DNA of 43,331 bases from Sphingobium sp. GTDB taxonomy: Bacteria > Pseudomonadota > Alphaproteobacteria > Sphingomonadales > Sphingomonadaceae. The position numbers and the translations under genes were made by a program. A model generated the notes under the pieces. It ran no database searches, was not told where the DNA came from, and saw only the letters and a list, made by a program, of their open reading frames with translations. The stretch is taken from assembly GCA_013911745.1 (NCBI GenBank), contig JACESO010000014.1, positions 1 to 43,331 of the forward strand, read 5' to 3'. How positions within the stretch are numbered: the stretch's first letter is position 1; each line of letters begins with the position of its first letter. Below are positions 7,784 through 17,060 of the stretch, in pieces.

Positions 7784-8119
7784 ATGACCGACTGGATCGA
7801 TATCGGCACGCTGGACGACATTCCCCAGCGCGGCGCGCGCACGGTGCAACTGCCGGGTGAAAAGGAGATCGCCATATTCCGCACCGGCGACGATCAGCTC
7901 TTCGCTCTCGTGAACGAATGTCCGCACAAGAAGGGACCGCTCAGCCAAGGCATCGTCCATGGCCACAGCGTCGCCTGCCCGTTGCACAACTGGAACATTG
8001 CCCTGAAGACGGGCGAGGCGCAGGGCAATGACGAAGGCTGCACGCCGACGATCGCGGTCAGACAGGATGCAGGCCGCATCCTGATCGCGCGTCCCGCCAC
8101 CGTGCGGGCCGCTGCCTGA
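7784..8119 (+). CDS. nirD: Nitrite reductase small subunit with intact Rieske ligands
   Basis: The 111-residue NirD/NasE-type protein has a Rieske fold. Unlike enterobacterial NirD, whose cluster ligands are lost, this one keeps both halves of the Rieske motif: CPHKKGPL (C-x-H) and CPLHNW (C-x2-H). It should therefore bind a [2Fe-2S] cluster and act as an electron carrier as well as a structural subunit, as in NasE proteins. It follows nirB at 5 bp, and its stop overlaps the start of nasA (TGATG), so nirB, nirD and nasA are translated as one coupled set. Confidence 0.92.
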   Translation: MTDWIDIGTLDDIPQRGARTVQLPGEKEIAIFRTGDDQLFALVNECPHKKGPLSQGIVHGHSVACPLHNWNIALKTGEAQGNDEGCTPTIAVRQDAGRILIARPATVRAAA

Positions 8120-10731
8120 TGGGGAACGCGGTCCGCACCACCTGCGCCTATTGCGGCGTCGGCTGCGGCATTTCCGCGGCGCCGACCGGCCCGCGTGCAG
8201 TCACGATCAAGGGGGATGAGGCGCACCCGGCGAATGCCGGCCGCCTGTGCTCGAAGGGTACGCATCTGGGCGAGACGGTGGGCCTCACCGGCCGCCTCCT
8301 CCACCCGATGATCGGCAACAGGCGGGCAAGCTGGGACAAGGCGCTCGACCTCGTGGCCAGGCGCTTTGCCGAAACGATCGAGCGGTACGGCCCCGACAGC
8401 GTCGCCTTCTACGTCTCCGGCCAATTGCTGACCGAAGATTATTATGTCGCCAACAAGCTGATGAAGGGCTTCATCGGATCGGCCAATATCGACACCAACA
8501 GCCGCCTTTGCATGTCTAGCGCGGTCGCAGGGCATAATCGCGCCTTCGGCGAGGATATCGTGCCCGCCACCTATGCCGATCTCGACGAAGCCGATCTCGT
8601 CATCCTCGTCGGATCGAACACGGCCTGGTGCCACCCCATCGTTTACCAGCGCATCCAGGCCGCCCGCGCCGCGCGCGGCACGAAGCTGGTAGTGATCGAT
8701 CCGCGCCGCACCGAGACCTGCGAAGGCGCGGACCTGCATCTGCCGGTAAAGCCGGGCACCGACGTCGCGCTGATGAACGGGCTGCTCGCCTGGATGGACG
8801 CGAAGGGGCTGACGGACGCCGCCTATCTGGCCGATCATGTCGCCGCACCCGATGACTTCTGGGGCCATATCCGCGCCGGGCACGACCTCTGGACGACCGC
8901 GAAGACGTGCGATCTGCCGCCCGCATCGCTCCAGCAATTTTTCGAGCTGTTCGCCGCCACGCCGCGCACCGTCACGCTGTTCAGCCAGGGCATCAACCAG
9001 TCGATCCGCGGCACCGATCAGGTCAACGCGATCCTCAATCTGCATCTGGCGACAGGGCGCATCGGAAAGCCGGGTGCAGCGCCCTTCTCCATCACCGGCC
9101 AGCCCAATGCGATGGGCGGGCGCGAAGTTGGCGGCCTCGCCTCGACGCTGGCCGCGCATATGGATTTCGCGCCGGAGAATGTCGCACGGGTCGGACGCTT
9201 CTGGGCCGCGCCCGCCATGGCGACGAAGCCGGGACTGAAAGCCGTCGATCTGTTCCGCGCGATCGGAGAGGGCCGCGTCAAGGCGCTGTGGGTGATGGCG
9301 ACCAACCCCGCCGTGTCCTTGCCGGACGCAGGCCGGGTGCGGGACGCGCTGGCTGCCTGCCCGTTCGTCGTCATGTCGGACGTGATCACTGACACAGACA
9401 CCGGCGCTCACGCCCATGTCCGCCTTCCCGCCGCCGCCTGGGGAGAGAAGGACGGCACCGTTACCAACTCCGACCGCACGATCAGCCGCCAGCGCCCCTT
9501 CATGGCGCTGCCCGGCGAAGCGAAACCGGACTGGTGGATCGTCACGCAGGTCGCTCGCCGGATGGGCTGGCAGGGCGCCTTTGCCTATGACCGGCCTGCG
9601 GACATCTGGCGCGAACATGCTCGGTTGACGGCCTATCAGAATGACGGAAAGCGCCTGCTCGACCTGCGGTCGCATGCGACCATCGGCAACCACGCCTATG
9701 ACGCGATGGAACCGTTCCGCTGGGGCGGCGCGCATCCTTTTGCGGATGGAGGTTTCAGCACCCCGGATCGCAAGGCGCGGCTCGTCACCGTCAGGCAGAT
9801 GGACGTGCAGGCGCCCCTGCGCGACTGGCCGATGACGCTCAACACCGGGCGCTATCGCGATCAATGGCACACGATGACGCGCACCGGCTTGTCGCCCAAA
9901 CTTGCCCGCCATCGCGAAGAGCCGCTGGTCGAGATTCATCCCGCAGATGCTCAGGCGCTTGGCATAGCGGACGGCGATCTCGCCCGCATATCCACGCCGC
10001 AGGGGGACAGCATCTTCCGCGCCGCGTTGAACGAGGGTCAGCGCCGGGGCGACATCTTCACGCCGATCCACTGGACCGACCAGATTTCAAGCGGGGGCCG
10101 CACCGGCCTGCTGCCCCGTCCGCTGACCGACCCGCATTCAGGCCAGCCGGGTTTCAAGTCCACGCCTGCCGCCGTGCAGAAGGTGGCGACCGAATGGAAA
10201 GGCTTTCTGATCCGGCGGGGCGACGATCCGGTCGGCCTTCCCTGTCTGTGGGCGACGCGGGTCACGGTGCCAGGCGGCGCGCTCTATGAAATTGCGGGCA
10301 ACGGCGATCCGGCGCGGTTGGAAGCCGCCCTGCCCAAGGGGGACAGGGTCGAAGCGATCGATCCGGCGCGCGGGACGCGACGGTTGGCGATCATCAGGGA
10401 CGGCAAGCTGTCAGCGGTGTTGTTCGTGACGCGCAGCGGCCTCTTGCCATCGCGCGACTGGCTGATTGCCCAGTTGGCTGCCGATGATGTCGGACCGGCC
10501 GTTCTGGCCGCGCGGGGGCCGGGGCGGCAGACGGACAAGGGCGCGACCATCTGCGTCTGTTTCGACATCGGCCTCAACCAGATCGTGGCCGCCATCCGGT
10601 CCCAGCAGCTTATCGACGTGCCCGCCATCGGCAAGGCTATCGGCGCAGGAACCAATTGCGGATCGTGCCGCCCCGCCCTTGCCAACATCCTGATCCAGAC
10701 TTCGCAGGAGACGCTCCATGCAGCCGAATGA
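8119..10731 (+). CDS. nasA: Assimilatory nitrate reductase, catalytic molybdopterin subunit
   Basis: The 870-residue enzyme reduces nitrate to nitrite in the cytoplasm; no Tat or other signal is present. The N-terminus holds the [4Fe-4S] site C9-x2-C12-x3-C16 and C44 (CAYCGVGC, RLCSKG). The molybdopterin-oxidoreductase body follows (SRLCMSSAVAGHNRAFG, LVGSNTAWCHPI, GQPNAMGGREVGG). A molydopterin dinucleotide-binding domain (about 570-690; LNTGRYRDQWHTMTRTG) is next. A C-terminal BFD-like [2Fe-2S] domain (CVC near 812, CGSC near 852) ends the protein and resembles the C-terminal module of Klebsiella-type NasA. No separate NasC-like flavoprotein gene is visible, so the electron donor is unknown; the nirD Rieske protein or NirB are possibilities (inference). 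It overlaps cobA by 14 bp. Confidence 0.95.
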   Translation: MGNAVRTTCAYCGVGCGISAAPTGPRAVTIKGDEAHPANAGRLCSKGTHLGETVGLTGRLLHPMIGNRRASWDKALDLVARRFAETIERYGPDSVAFYVSGQLLTEDYYVANKLMKGFIGSANIDTNSRLCMSSAVAGHNRAFGEDIVPATYADLDEADLVILVGSNTAWCHPIVYQRIQAARAARGTKLVVIDPRRTETCEGADLHLPVKPGTDVALMNGLLAWMDAKGLTDAAYLADHVAAPDDFWGHIRAGHDLWTTAKTCDLPPASLQQFFELFAATPRTVTLFSQGINQSIRGTDQVNAILNLHLATGRIGKPGAAPFSITGQPNAMGGREVGGLASTLAAHMDFAPENVARVGRFWAAPAMATKPGLKAVDLFRAIGEGRVKALWVMATNPAVSLPDAGRVRDALAACPFVVMSDVITDTDTGAHAHVRLPAAAWGEKDGTVTNSDRTISRQRPFMALPGEAKPDWWIVTQVARRMGWQGAFAYDRPADIWREHARLTAYQNDGKRLLDLRSHATIGNHAYDAMEPFRWGGAHPFADGGFSTPDRKARLVTVRQMDVQAPLRDWPMTLNTGRYRDQWHTMTRTGLSPKLARHREEPLVEIHPADAQALGIADGDLARISTPQGDSIFRAALNEGQRRGDIFTPIHWTDQISSGGRTGLLPRPLTDPHSGQPGFKSTPAAVQKVATEWKGFLIRRGDDPVGLPCLWATRVTVPGGALYEIAGNGDPARLEAALPKGDRVEAIDPARGTRRLAIIRDGKLSAVLFVTRSGLLPSRDWLIAQLAADDVGPAVLAARGPGRQTDKGATICVCFDIGLNQIVAAIRSQQLIDVPAIGKAIGAGTNCGSCRPALANILIQTSQETLHAAE

Positions 10732-11497
10732 TCTCATCACGCCCGGAACGGTTTGGCTGGTAGGCGCGGGGCCGGGCGATCCCGATCTCCTGACCCGCAA
10801 GGCGGAACGGTTGATCGGCGCGGCGGACGTGGTTTTCTACGATGCGCTGGTCGGACCGGGCGTGCTGGATCTGGTCCGGCCGTCCACTCAGATGGTGAGT
10901 GTGGGCAAGCGCTCCGGCCGCCATTCCAAGGCGCAGGAGAGCATCAACGACCTGCTCGTCGCAGCGGCGCGGGTGGGCAAGCGGGTCGTGCGGCTCAAGG
11001 GCGGCGACCCCACCCTATTCGGACGCGCCACGGAGGAAATGGAGGCCTTGGCCGATGCGGGCATCGCCTGCTTCCTCTGTCCCGGCATCACGGCCGCCAC
11101 GGCTGCCGCGGCAAGTGCTCGGTTATCCCTGTCGCTGCGCGGCGTTTCCCGGCGCGTGCAATTTGCGACCGCCCATGTGCGCAAAGGCGAAAGCCTGGAT
11201 TTGGACTGGGCTGGCCTGGCGGACCCCAAGGCGACGACCATATTCTACATGGGACGTTCCGCCGCCCGCGATATCAGTTCCAATCTGATCAAGATGGGTC
11301 TTTCCGGAGCCACCCCGGTCATGATCGCCTGCGACATAAGCCTGCCCACGGAACGGTTGCTCTATACCCGCCTGGATTTGCTGCCCCTGTCGGCAGGGGC
11401 GATGGATGAGGGCCAGCCCATGTTGATCCTGGTCGGAGAAGCGATCGGCATCCGTCAGCGCGCGGACCTCGCCTTGGCGACATGGGAGGAGGTTTGA
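10718..11497 (+). CDS. cobA: Uroporphyrinogen-III C-methyltransferase (sirohaem synthesis)
   Basis: The 259-residue SAM-dependent methyltransferase makes precorrin-2 from uroporphyrinogen III, the first step to the sirohaem needed by NirB. It shows the family's N-terminal VWLVGAGPGDPDLLTRKAERL, the conserved DALVGPGVLDL region, VRLKGGDPTLFGR, and a PGITAATAAAA segment. Length fits a stand-alone SUMT; there is no CysG-type oxidase/chelatase half, so those steps must be encoded elsewhere. The start overlaps nasA by 14 bp, and its stop overlaps the next small gene (TGATG), placing it inside the nitrite/nitrate reductase operon. Confidence 0.94.
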   Translation: MQPNDLITPGTVWLVGAGPGDPDLLTRKAERLIGAADVVFYDALVGPGVLDLVRPSTQMVSVGKRSGRHSKAQESINDLLVAAARVGKRVVRLKGGDPTLFGRATEEMEALADAGIACFLCPGITAATAAAASARLSLSLRGVSRRVQFATAHVRKGESLDLDWAGLADPKATTIFYMGRSAARDISSNLIKMGLSGATPVMIACDISLPTERLLYTRLDLLPLSAGAMDEGQPMLILVGEAIGIRQRADLALATWEEV

Positions 11498-11769
11498 TGC
11501 CGATCTCAGGTCGGATTGACATCTGGTTCAACAAGTTTCTTGCTTTCATGGGATCATGCGATGGCAGCGAGTATGTCGAAATTGCGGATATTGCGGCGCA
11601 AGTGGACAGACTTCACAACGAAGTGACGAGGTTGCACCGGGAGAATGCGCGGCTGATCACTCTGCTGGTGCCTGGCGTCACGTCGGAGGGGCGGCATGAT
11701 TGCGACGTTGCCCCTATGCCCTCTGTCAGGTCCGGCAGCGCAGAGTGGCGAGCGCAGCCAGAAACATGA
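11497..11769 (+). CDS. Small leucine-zipper protein ending the nitrate operon, unknown function
   Basis: I do not recognise this 90-residue protein. The start ATG shares its A with the cobA stop (TGATG) and has GGAGGAGG just upstream, so it should be translated by coupling. Residues 36-57 form a clean zipper: V36, L39, V43, L46, N50, L53 and L57 occupy successive a/d positions, with Asn at one a position as in parallel dimeric zippers. The N-terminal 20 residues (MPISGRIDIWFNKFLAFMGS) are amphipathic or weakly hydrophobic. The C-terminal tail is polar and disordered-looking. Its last 44 bp overlap the 3' end of the convergent sugar transporter gene. A small dimeric regulator or adaptor of the reductases is possible but is pure inference. 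Confidence 0.62.
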   Translation: MPISGRIDIWFNKFLAFMGSCDGSEYVEIADIAAQVDRLHNEVTRLHRENARLITLLVPGVTSEGRHDCDVAPMPSVRSGSAEWRAQPET

Positions 11770-13243
11770 CCGCGCCGGCAAAGGCCATGGTCCAGATCGG
11801 CTCAGTCGGGAAAAACTGGTGCATGATCGTGCCCATTACCGTTGCCACCAGCAATTGCGGAATGACGACGAAGGCATTGAACAGCCCCATATAGATGCCA
11901 AGCTTGCTCTGCGGCACGCTGGACGCGAGCATCGCATAGGGCATGGCGAGGGTGGACGCCCATGCGATCCCGATCGCCACTTCCGACAGGAGCAGCGCGT
12001 GCGCATCGCGCAGGACAAGGAAGGACAGGAAGCCGAGCGCGCCGAGCGTCAGCGCCAGCGCATGGGTCTGCGCCTGTCCGATGCGGCGGGCGAGCGGCTG
12101 GAGCAGGAAGGGCGCAGCGAAGGCGGCGACGCCATTATAGGTGGCAAAGAGGATGCCGACCCAATTGCCCCCCGCATTATAGGCAGCACTGGTCGGATCC
12201 GCTGAGCCGAAGACATATTGAGCGACGACCGGCGTGGTATAGATCCACATGATGAAGAGAGCCGACCAGGTGAAGAACTGGACCAGCGCCAGCTTCTTCA
12301 TCATGGGCGGCATGGTCGCGAAATTGCCGACTATATGCCCAAGCAAAGTGTCAGTCTGGCCGCGTGCCATCATGCGGGCCAGTCCATAAGCGGCGATCAG
12401 GCCGCCGAGCAGATAGAGTTCCTTCTCCAATGCCCAGCCCCAGACCGCGGCAATGATGGCAAGGCCGGCGATCATCCACATGGGGCCGCCGGCGGGGACC
12501 GGCGGGGCCTCCTCTTGCGGTGCAGCTTCGTTGGCCTGGGTAAAATCCGCCATTTGTCCGGGCGAATATTCGCGGGTGGTGAGGACCGTCCAGAGCACGG
12601 CCAGGAACAGCGCCGCGCCGCCGATGTAGAAGCTGACCCGCACGGTGTCGGGGATCATGCCGGCGGGCGCGACGTTGGAGACGCCCATCCGGTCGAGCAG
12701 CCACGGAGTCGAAGAGCCGATCACCGCACCGGCGCCGATGAAGGCGGTCTGGATCGCATAGCCCGCCATATGCTGTTCCTTCGCCAGCATATCGCCGACA
12801 AAGGCGCGGAACGGCTCCATCGAGACGTTGAGCGAGGCGTCGAGGATCCAGAGCATCAAGGCGGCGGCGAGCAGGCCCGGCGCATTGGGCATGCCGAACA
12901 GGGCGAGCGCCGCAAACAACGCACCAGCGAAAAAATAGGGCCTGCGCCGACCGAAGCGGCACCATGTGCGGTCGCTATAATGGCCGATCACCGGCTGGAC
13001 CAGAAGGCCGGTCAGCGGCGCGGCGATCCACAGCAGGGCAAGATTGTCGAGACTTTCCCCCAGCGACTGGAAGATGCGCGACATATTGGCGTTCTGCAGC
13101 GCGAAGCCGATCTGGATGCCGAAGAAGCCGAAGCTGATATTCCACAGCCCCCAAAAGCCCTGGCGCGGTCGGCCGTCGGACATCGTGGGGCCTGCTTCCA
13201 GCCCGCTTGCCAGCCCTGTGTCGTTCATCCCGGCCATTCCCAT
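11726..13243 (-). CDS. MFS sugar transporter, GPH/sucrose-maltose type
   Basis: The roughly 505-residue inner-membrane protein has about 12 hydrophobic segments. It resembles the GPH/SUC-type transporters used by caulobacters and sphingomonads for maltose or sucrose. Marks are WNISFGFFGIQIGFALQNAN on helix 1, the helix 2-3 loop QPVIGHYSDRTWCRFGRRRP and the WILDASLNVSMEPFRAFVGD segment. A central hydrophilic, Glu/Pro-rich loop (about 230-255) separates the halves. It would import the maltose or maltodextrins released in the periplasm by the neighbouring amylase. A second in-frame ATG at 13228 is also possible. It is transcribed in the same direction as the hydrolases but lies 150 bp from the last of them. 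I see no copy of the LacI operator before it. The ligand is inferred from context. Confidence 0.88.
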   Translation of the reverse strand: MGMAGMNDTGLASGLEAGPTMSDGRPRQGFWGLWNISFGFFGIQIGFALQNANMSRIFQSLGESLDNLALLWIAAPLTGLLVQPVIGHYSDRTWCRFGRRRPYFFAGALFAALALFGMPNAPGLLAAALMLWILDASLNVSMEPFRAFVGDMLAKEQHMAGYAIQTAFIGAGAVIGSSTPWLLDRMGVSNVAPAGMIPDTVRVSFYIGGAALFLAVLWTVLTTREYSPGQMADFTQANEAAPQEEAPPVPAGGPMWMIAGLAIIAAVWGWALEKELYLLGGLIAAYGLARMMARGQTDTLLGHIVGNFATMPPMMKKLALVQFFTWSALFIMWIYTTPVVAQYVFGSADPTSAAYNAGGNWVGILFATYNGVAAFAAPFLLQPLARRIGQAQTHALALTLGALGFLSFLVLRDAHALLLSEVAIGIAWASTLAMPYAMLASSVPQSKLGIYMGLFNAFVVIPQLLVATVMGTIMHQFFPTEPIWTMAFAGAVMFLAALATLRCRT

Positions 13244-13393
13244 CCTTCGCCTTAACTTCCCATATTTCCCGCAGATTTCGTCATTTTGTTGCGAGCGCCT
13301 GATCCTATCGGAATGTCCACCTGTATGCGGTTACGCAGCCTGACGGGACCGGGCGGGATAGGACAGCCGGGGCGTCTCCCGCACCGATCCGGC

Positions 13394-15451
13394 CTAGCGT
13401 TTGCGCTTGCTCCCGCTGGCGACGAAGCGGATCGCCTGACCGCCACCCGGCGCCAAGTCGAGGCTCAGGACATCGCCCTTCTTCACCTGCTTTTTTTCGA
13501 TGACGATCGCGTGCCGCCCTTCGGTACGATAGTCGGCACCGGGGCCGTCGCGATAGATTTCGGCCGTATAGCTGCGGCCGGCATCGAGGAAGTCGAGCGT
13601 CACCTTCGACGAGCGGGACTGCTCATCGCCCACCGCGCCCAGATACCAGTCGTCGCTCCCCCTGGCCTTGCGCGCGATGGTGACATAGTCGCCCACCTCG
13701 CCATTGAGCGCCCGCGTGTCGGACCAGTCGGTCGGCACATCCTTGATGAACTGGAAGGGGCCGGGATATCTGGCGTAATTTTCCGGCGTATCGGCGGCCA
13801 TCACCACAGGCGAATAGAGGACGACGTAGAGGGCAAGCTGCTTGGCGATGGTCGAATGGATCGTGCTGCCTTCCGAACCCGACAGGCTGAGCACGCCGGG
13901 GGTGAAGTCCATCGGCCCGCCCAGCAGCTGGGTGAAGACCAGGTTCGCCTCATGCTCGGGCGGGTTCTTGCCGCCGACCCAGGCATTATATTCCATGCCC
14001 CGCCCGCCTTCGCGCGCGACCCAGTTGGGATAGGTGCGGCGCAGGCCCGTATCCTTGACCGGTTCATGACTGTCGATGCTGACATGATATTTGGCGGCGG
14101 TCTGCACAACGCGCAGATAATGGTTCACCATCCACTGGCCTTCATGCCATTCGCGATGCTTCGATCCATCGGCATCGACCCGTTCGATCTGCCCCGCATC
14201 GGTGACATAGCCGGTCTTCACCACCTGCTCGCCATGGTCAGCCGCCCAGTTGAAGGCGGTATCGAGTTGCCCGTCATAATGGCTGGCCGATCCGCCGGTT
14301 TCATGATGGCCGATCAGCGTGACGCCTTTCGACTTTGCATAGGCGGCAAGTCCATCGGCATCAAAGTCCTCGGTGGGTCGCGAGAAGTTCATGTCGTTGC
14401 CGTTGCCGAACCAGTTGCCGTCCCAGCCGACATTCCAGCCTTCGACCAGCACGGCAGGGATGCCGCTGGCCGCGGCGAAATCGATGTAGCGGCGGACATT
14501 GGCGGTTGTGGCGCCATGTTTGGGGCCGCGCGCCCAGGTCCAGTCGCCCTTGATCATGTTCCACCACACGCCGACGAACTTGCCCGGCTTGATCCAGCTG
14601 GACACGTCACCGAGCTTGTTCGGCTCGTTCAAGTTCAGGATCATGTGGTTCATGTAGAGGCCGGCGGCATCGTCCGCGATGGCGATGGTGCGCCAGGGGG
14701 TGGAGAAGCCGGCGTCGCGCGACACCTTCGGCCCGCCCGAACCGGGCGTCAGCGAAGCGCGGAAGACGGTGCCTTCGGCACGGGCGAGATTCATGGCCGA
14801 ATAGTCGACCAGCGCCGCCTCATGCAGGGCGACATGGGTGCCATCGGCCAGCTTCACCGTCATCACCGTCTGCGCGGTGCCGACCGCGTCGAGCGGGGTG
14901 CGGTTGTAGAGATATTCCTCGCGATTCCATTCATAGGCTGGCTTCCACCAGGCGGTGCCGCCCTGCGCGAAGGCGAACTGGGTCAGCTCCTCGGCGATGT
15001 TGGCGTGATGGAGATTGGCCTGGTCCGGCAGCGTGTAGCGGAAGGCGACGCCATCGTCGAACAGGCGGAAGGTCACGTCCATCTCGCGCTTGAGATCCCC
15101 CTTCTCGCGGAAGCTGAGCTTCAGCTCATTATGATGGTCGCGGATCGTGGCCCATTCGCCCCAGGGCTGGCTCCAGCTTGTGTCGCTGCTGGCCTGCTTG
15201 CTATCCGCAAGCGTCAGGTTGCGCTCGATCTTGGGCGCGTCGGTGAACATGAAGCCCAGGCGGCTGTCGACGATCAGCGGCTTGCCGTTGCGCTGCACGG
15301 CATAGCTCGGGCGGCCCTCCCCATCGAGGCTGATGGAGAGGGTGATATGGCCATCGGGCGAGGATGCCTGGGCCACCACATCGGCCCGGGCGGCTGCGGG
15401 GGCGAGCGCCAGGGCTATGAGAGGCAGGGCGAGCGCGGTCAGTCGCTTCAT
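13394..15451 (-). CDS. Glycoside hydrolase family 97, alpha-glucosidase-like, exported
   Basis: The 685-residue enzyme has a signal peptide (MKRLTALALPLIALALAPAAARA, cut near 23). A GH97 N-terminal beta-sandwich, a catalytic TIM barrel and a C-terminal beta domain follow. Family blocks are VLVEGWNVGWDGNWFGNGND, LIGHHETGGSASHYD, SIDSHEPVKDTGLRRTYPNW, GMEYNAW and PPEHEANLVFTQLLGGPMDF. Glu at 463, 487, 499 and 501 fall in the blocks that carry calcium-binding and catalytic Glu in inverting, SusB-like GH97 enzymes; a retaining alpha-galactosidase-type member is less likely. It should release glucose from maltodextrins in the periplasm or at the outer membrane. The longer upstream frame overlaps the previous gene, and MKRLT is the only start giving a signal peptide. 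It lies 10 bp after the GH13 gene. Confidence 0.93.
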   Translation of the reverse strand: MKRLTALALPLIALALAPAAARADVVAQASSPDGHITLSISLDGEGRPSYAVQRNGKPLIVDSRLGFMFTDAPKIERNLTLADSKQASSDTSWSQPWGEWATIRDHHNELKLSFREKGDLKREMDVTFRLFDDGVAFRYTLPDQANLHHANIAEELTQFAFAQGGTAWWKPAYEWNREEYLYNRTPLDAVGTAQTVMTVKLADGTHVALHEAALVDYSAMNLARAEGTVFRASLTPGSGGPKVSRDAGFSTPWRTIAIADDAAGLYMNHMILNLNEPNKLGDVSSWIKPGKFVGVWWNMIKGDWTWARGPKHGATTANVRRYIDFAAASGIPAVLVEGWNVGWDGNWFGNGNDMNFSRPTEDFDADGLAAYAKSKGVTLIGHHETGGSASHYDGQLDTAFNWAADHGEQVVKTGYVTDAGQIERVDADGSKHREWHEGQWMVNHYLRVVQTAAKYHVSIDSHEPVKDTGLRRTYPNWVAREGGRGMEYNAWVGGKNPPEHEANLVFTQLLGGPMDFTPGVLSLSGSEGSTIHSTIAKQLALYVVLYSPVVMAADTPENYARYPGPFQFIKDVPTDWSDTRALNGEVGDYVTIARKARGSDDWYLGAVGDEQSRSSKVTLDFLDAGRSYTAEIYRDGPGADYRTEGRHAIVIEKKQVKKGDVLSLDLAPGGGQAIRFVASGSKRKR

Positions 15452-15461
15452 GGGAACGTCC

Positions 15462-17060
15462 TTAAACTTGGAAGGCGGCGACGAAGCCGGATGCGGGAGC
15501 GAAATTCCAGTCGGCAATGATCCCGGTCGACAGCGTGACCTGCCAGCGCTCGGCATCTGCCGGTTGCCAGGCGACGGAGCTGTCACCCAGGTTGAAGACG
15601 CAGAGGCATTGCTGCCCGTCTTGCGTCCGTTCGAAGGCGAGCAGGTCGCCGGGCGTATCGAGGAAATCGATAGTACCTCTGCGCAGCGGCGGCGTGGCAT
15701 TGCGCAGCGCCAGCACCTTGCGCGTCCAATGCAGCAGCGAGGCAGGATCGGCTTCCTGCGCATCGACGGCAAGCGGGCGGTGCGCCTCCCCCACTGGCAG
15801 CCAGGGCTTGGCGTCGGAGAAGCCGAACCAGGGTGCCGCGCTGGTCCACGGCATCGGCGTCCGGGCGCCGTCGCGCGACAGGGTTAGCGGCCAGTTGGCG
15901 ATCGCTTCGGGATCCTGCAAATCCTCGAACGCGATCTCGACCTGCGGCAGGCCCAGTTCCTCGCCATAATAAAGGAAGATGTTGCCGCGCAGGCAACCGA
16001 GCAGCAGCATCTTCATCCGGCAATAGGCATGGGGGTCGATGTCGCCGGCCCAGCGCGAAACGGCGCGCGGCGCATCATGATTTTCGAAAGCCCAGCTTGG
16101 CCAGCCAATCCCCTGCTCCGCCGGCCAGCGCGACAGCACGCTTTTCAGGAACGGCGCCGACAGCTTTGGTGCATAGAGAAAGTCGAAGCCATAGGCGGTG
16201 TTGAGGCGATGATCGCCCTGCGTGAACGCCTTCATCTCCGCGTCGCTATTGTCGCCGCCCACTTCGGCGACTGTGAAGCGGTCGGGATATTCATCGAACA
16301 CGGCGCGGACCTTTTCCAGGAACAGCGGAATGTCCGGATGGCTTTGGCTGTAGCGCCTGATCTGGAAATCATAGGGCCGCGTGCGGATGCGGCCGTCCTC
16401 CGGCGCGGGCGGATTGTCGCGCAATTGCGGGTCGGGCATCGAATGGTTGATCGCGTCGATGCGGAAGCCATCGACCCCGCGGTCGAGCCAGAAACGCACG
16501 ATGTCCAGCACCGCTGCCTGCACCTTTTCATTGTGCAGGTTGATCTGCGGCTGCTCCTTCAGGAAATTGTGCATATAATATTGGCGGCGGCGCGCGTCCC
16601 AGGTCCAGGCCGGGCCGCCGAACACGGACTGCCAATTGTTGGGCGGGGATCCGTCCGGCTTTGCATCGGCCCAGACATACCAGTCGGCATGGTCGTTGCC
16701 GCGACTGGAGCGGCTTTCGATGAACCAGGGATGCTGGTCGGATGTATGCGCCCACACCTGATCCACGATGATGCGCAGGCCAAGATCATGGGCGCGGGCG
16801 ACCAGCGCGTCGAAATCGGCGAGCGTGCCGAAGATCGGATCGACATCGCAATAGTCGGACACGTCATAGCCGAAGTCGCGCATCGGGCTTCTGAAGAAAG
16901 GCGAGAGCCAGATGGCATCGACGCCAAGCGAGGCGACATAGGGGAGATGCGCCGTAATACCGGCGAGATCGCCGATGCCATCGCCATTGGAGTCGGCAAA
17001 GCTGCGCGGGTAGATCTGGTAGATGGTGGCACCGCGCCACCAGGGAGCTTTATCCGTCAT
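15462..17060 (-). CDS. GH13 alpha-glucosidase, cytoplasmic
   Basis: The 532-residue protein starts MTDKAPWWRGATIYQIYPRS without a signal peptide, as in GH13 alpha-glucosidases of the oligosaccharide-cleaving subfamilies (GH13_23-like in alphaproteobacteria). Catalytic residues are visible: nucleophile D202 in GFRIDAINH, acid/base E266 in FTVAEVGG and the third carboxylate D329 in FENHDAPR. The calcium-loop-like DSNGDGIGDLAGI is also present. It should hydrolyse maltose and short alpha-glucans imported by the MFS transporter. It sits between the amylase (4-bp ATGA overlap upstream) and the GH97 gene (10-bp gap downstream), so all three are one operon. Confidence 0.95.
   Translation of the reverse strand: MTDKAPWWRGATIYQIYPRSFADSNGDGIGDLAGITAHLPYVASLGVDAIWLSPFFRSPMRDFGYDVSDYCDVDPIFGTLADFDALVARAHDLGLRIIVDQVWAHTSDQHPWFIESRSSRGNDHADWYVWADAKPDGSPPNNWQSVFGGPAWTWDARRRQYYMHNFLKEQPQINLHNEKVQAAVLDIVRFWLDRGVDGFRIDAINHSMPDPQLRDNPPAPEDGRIRTRPYDFQIRRYSQSHPDIPLFLEKVRAVFDEYPDRFTVAEVGGDNSDAEMKAFTQGDHRLNTAYGFDFLYAPKLSAPFLKSVLSRWPAEQGIGWPSWAFENHDAPRAVSRWAGDIDPHAYCRMKMLLLGCLRGNIFLYYGEELGLPQVEIAFEDLQDPEAIANWPLTLSRDGARTPMPWTSAAPWFGFSDAKPWLPVGEAHRPLAVDAQEADPASLLHWTRKVLALRNATPPLRRGTIDFLDTPGDLLAFERTQDGQQCLCVFNLGDSSVAWQPADAERWQVTLSTGIIADWNFAPASGFVAAFQV

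Noticed and set aside
13244-13393. GTATGCGGTTAC near 13321 as a third LacI operator before the sugar transporter
   Set aside because: It shares only TAC/GTA halves with GCATACGTATTC and has a different core and spacing.
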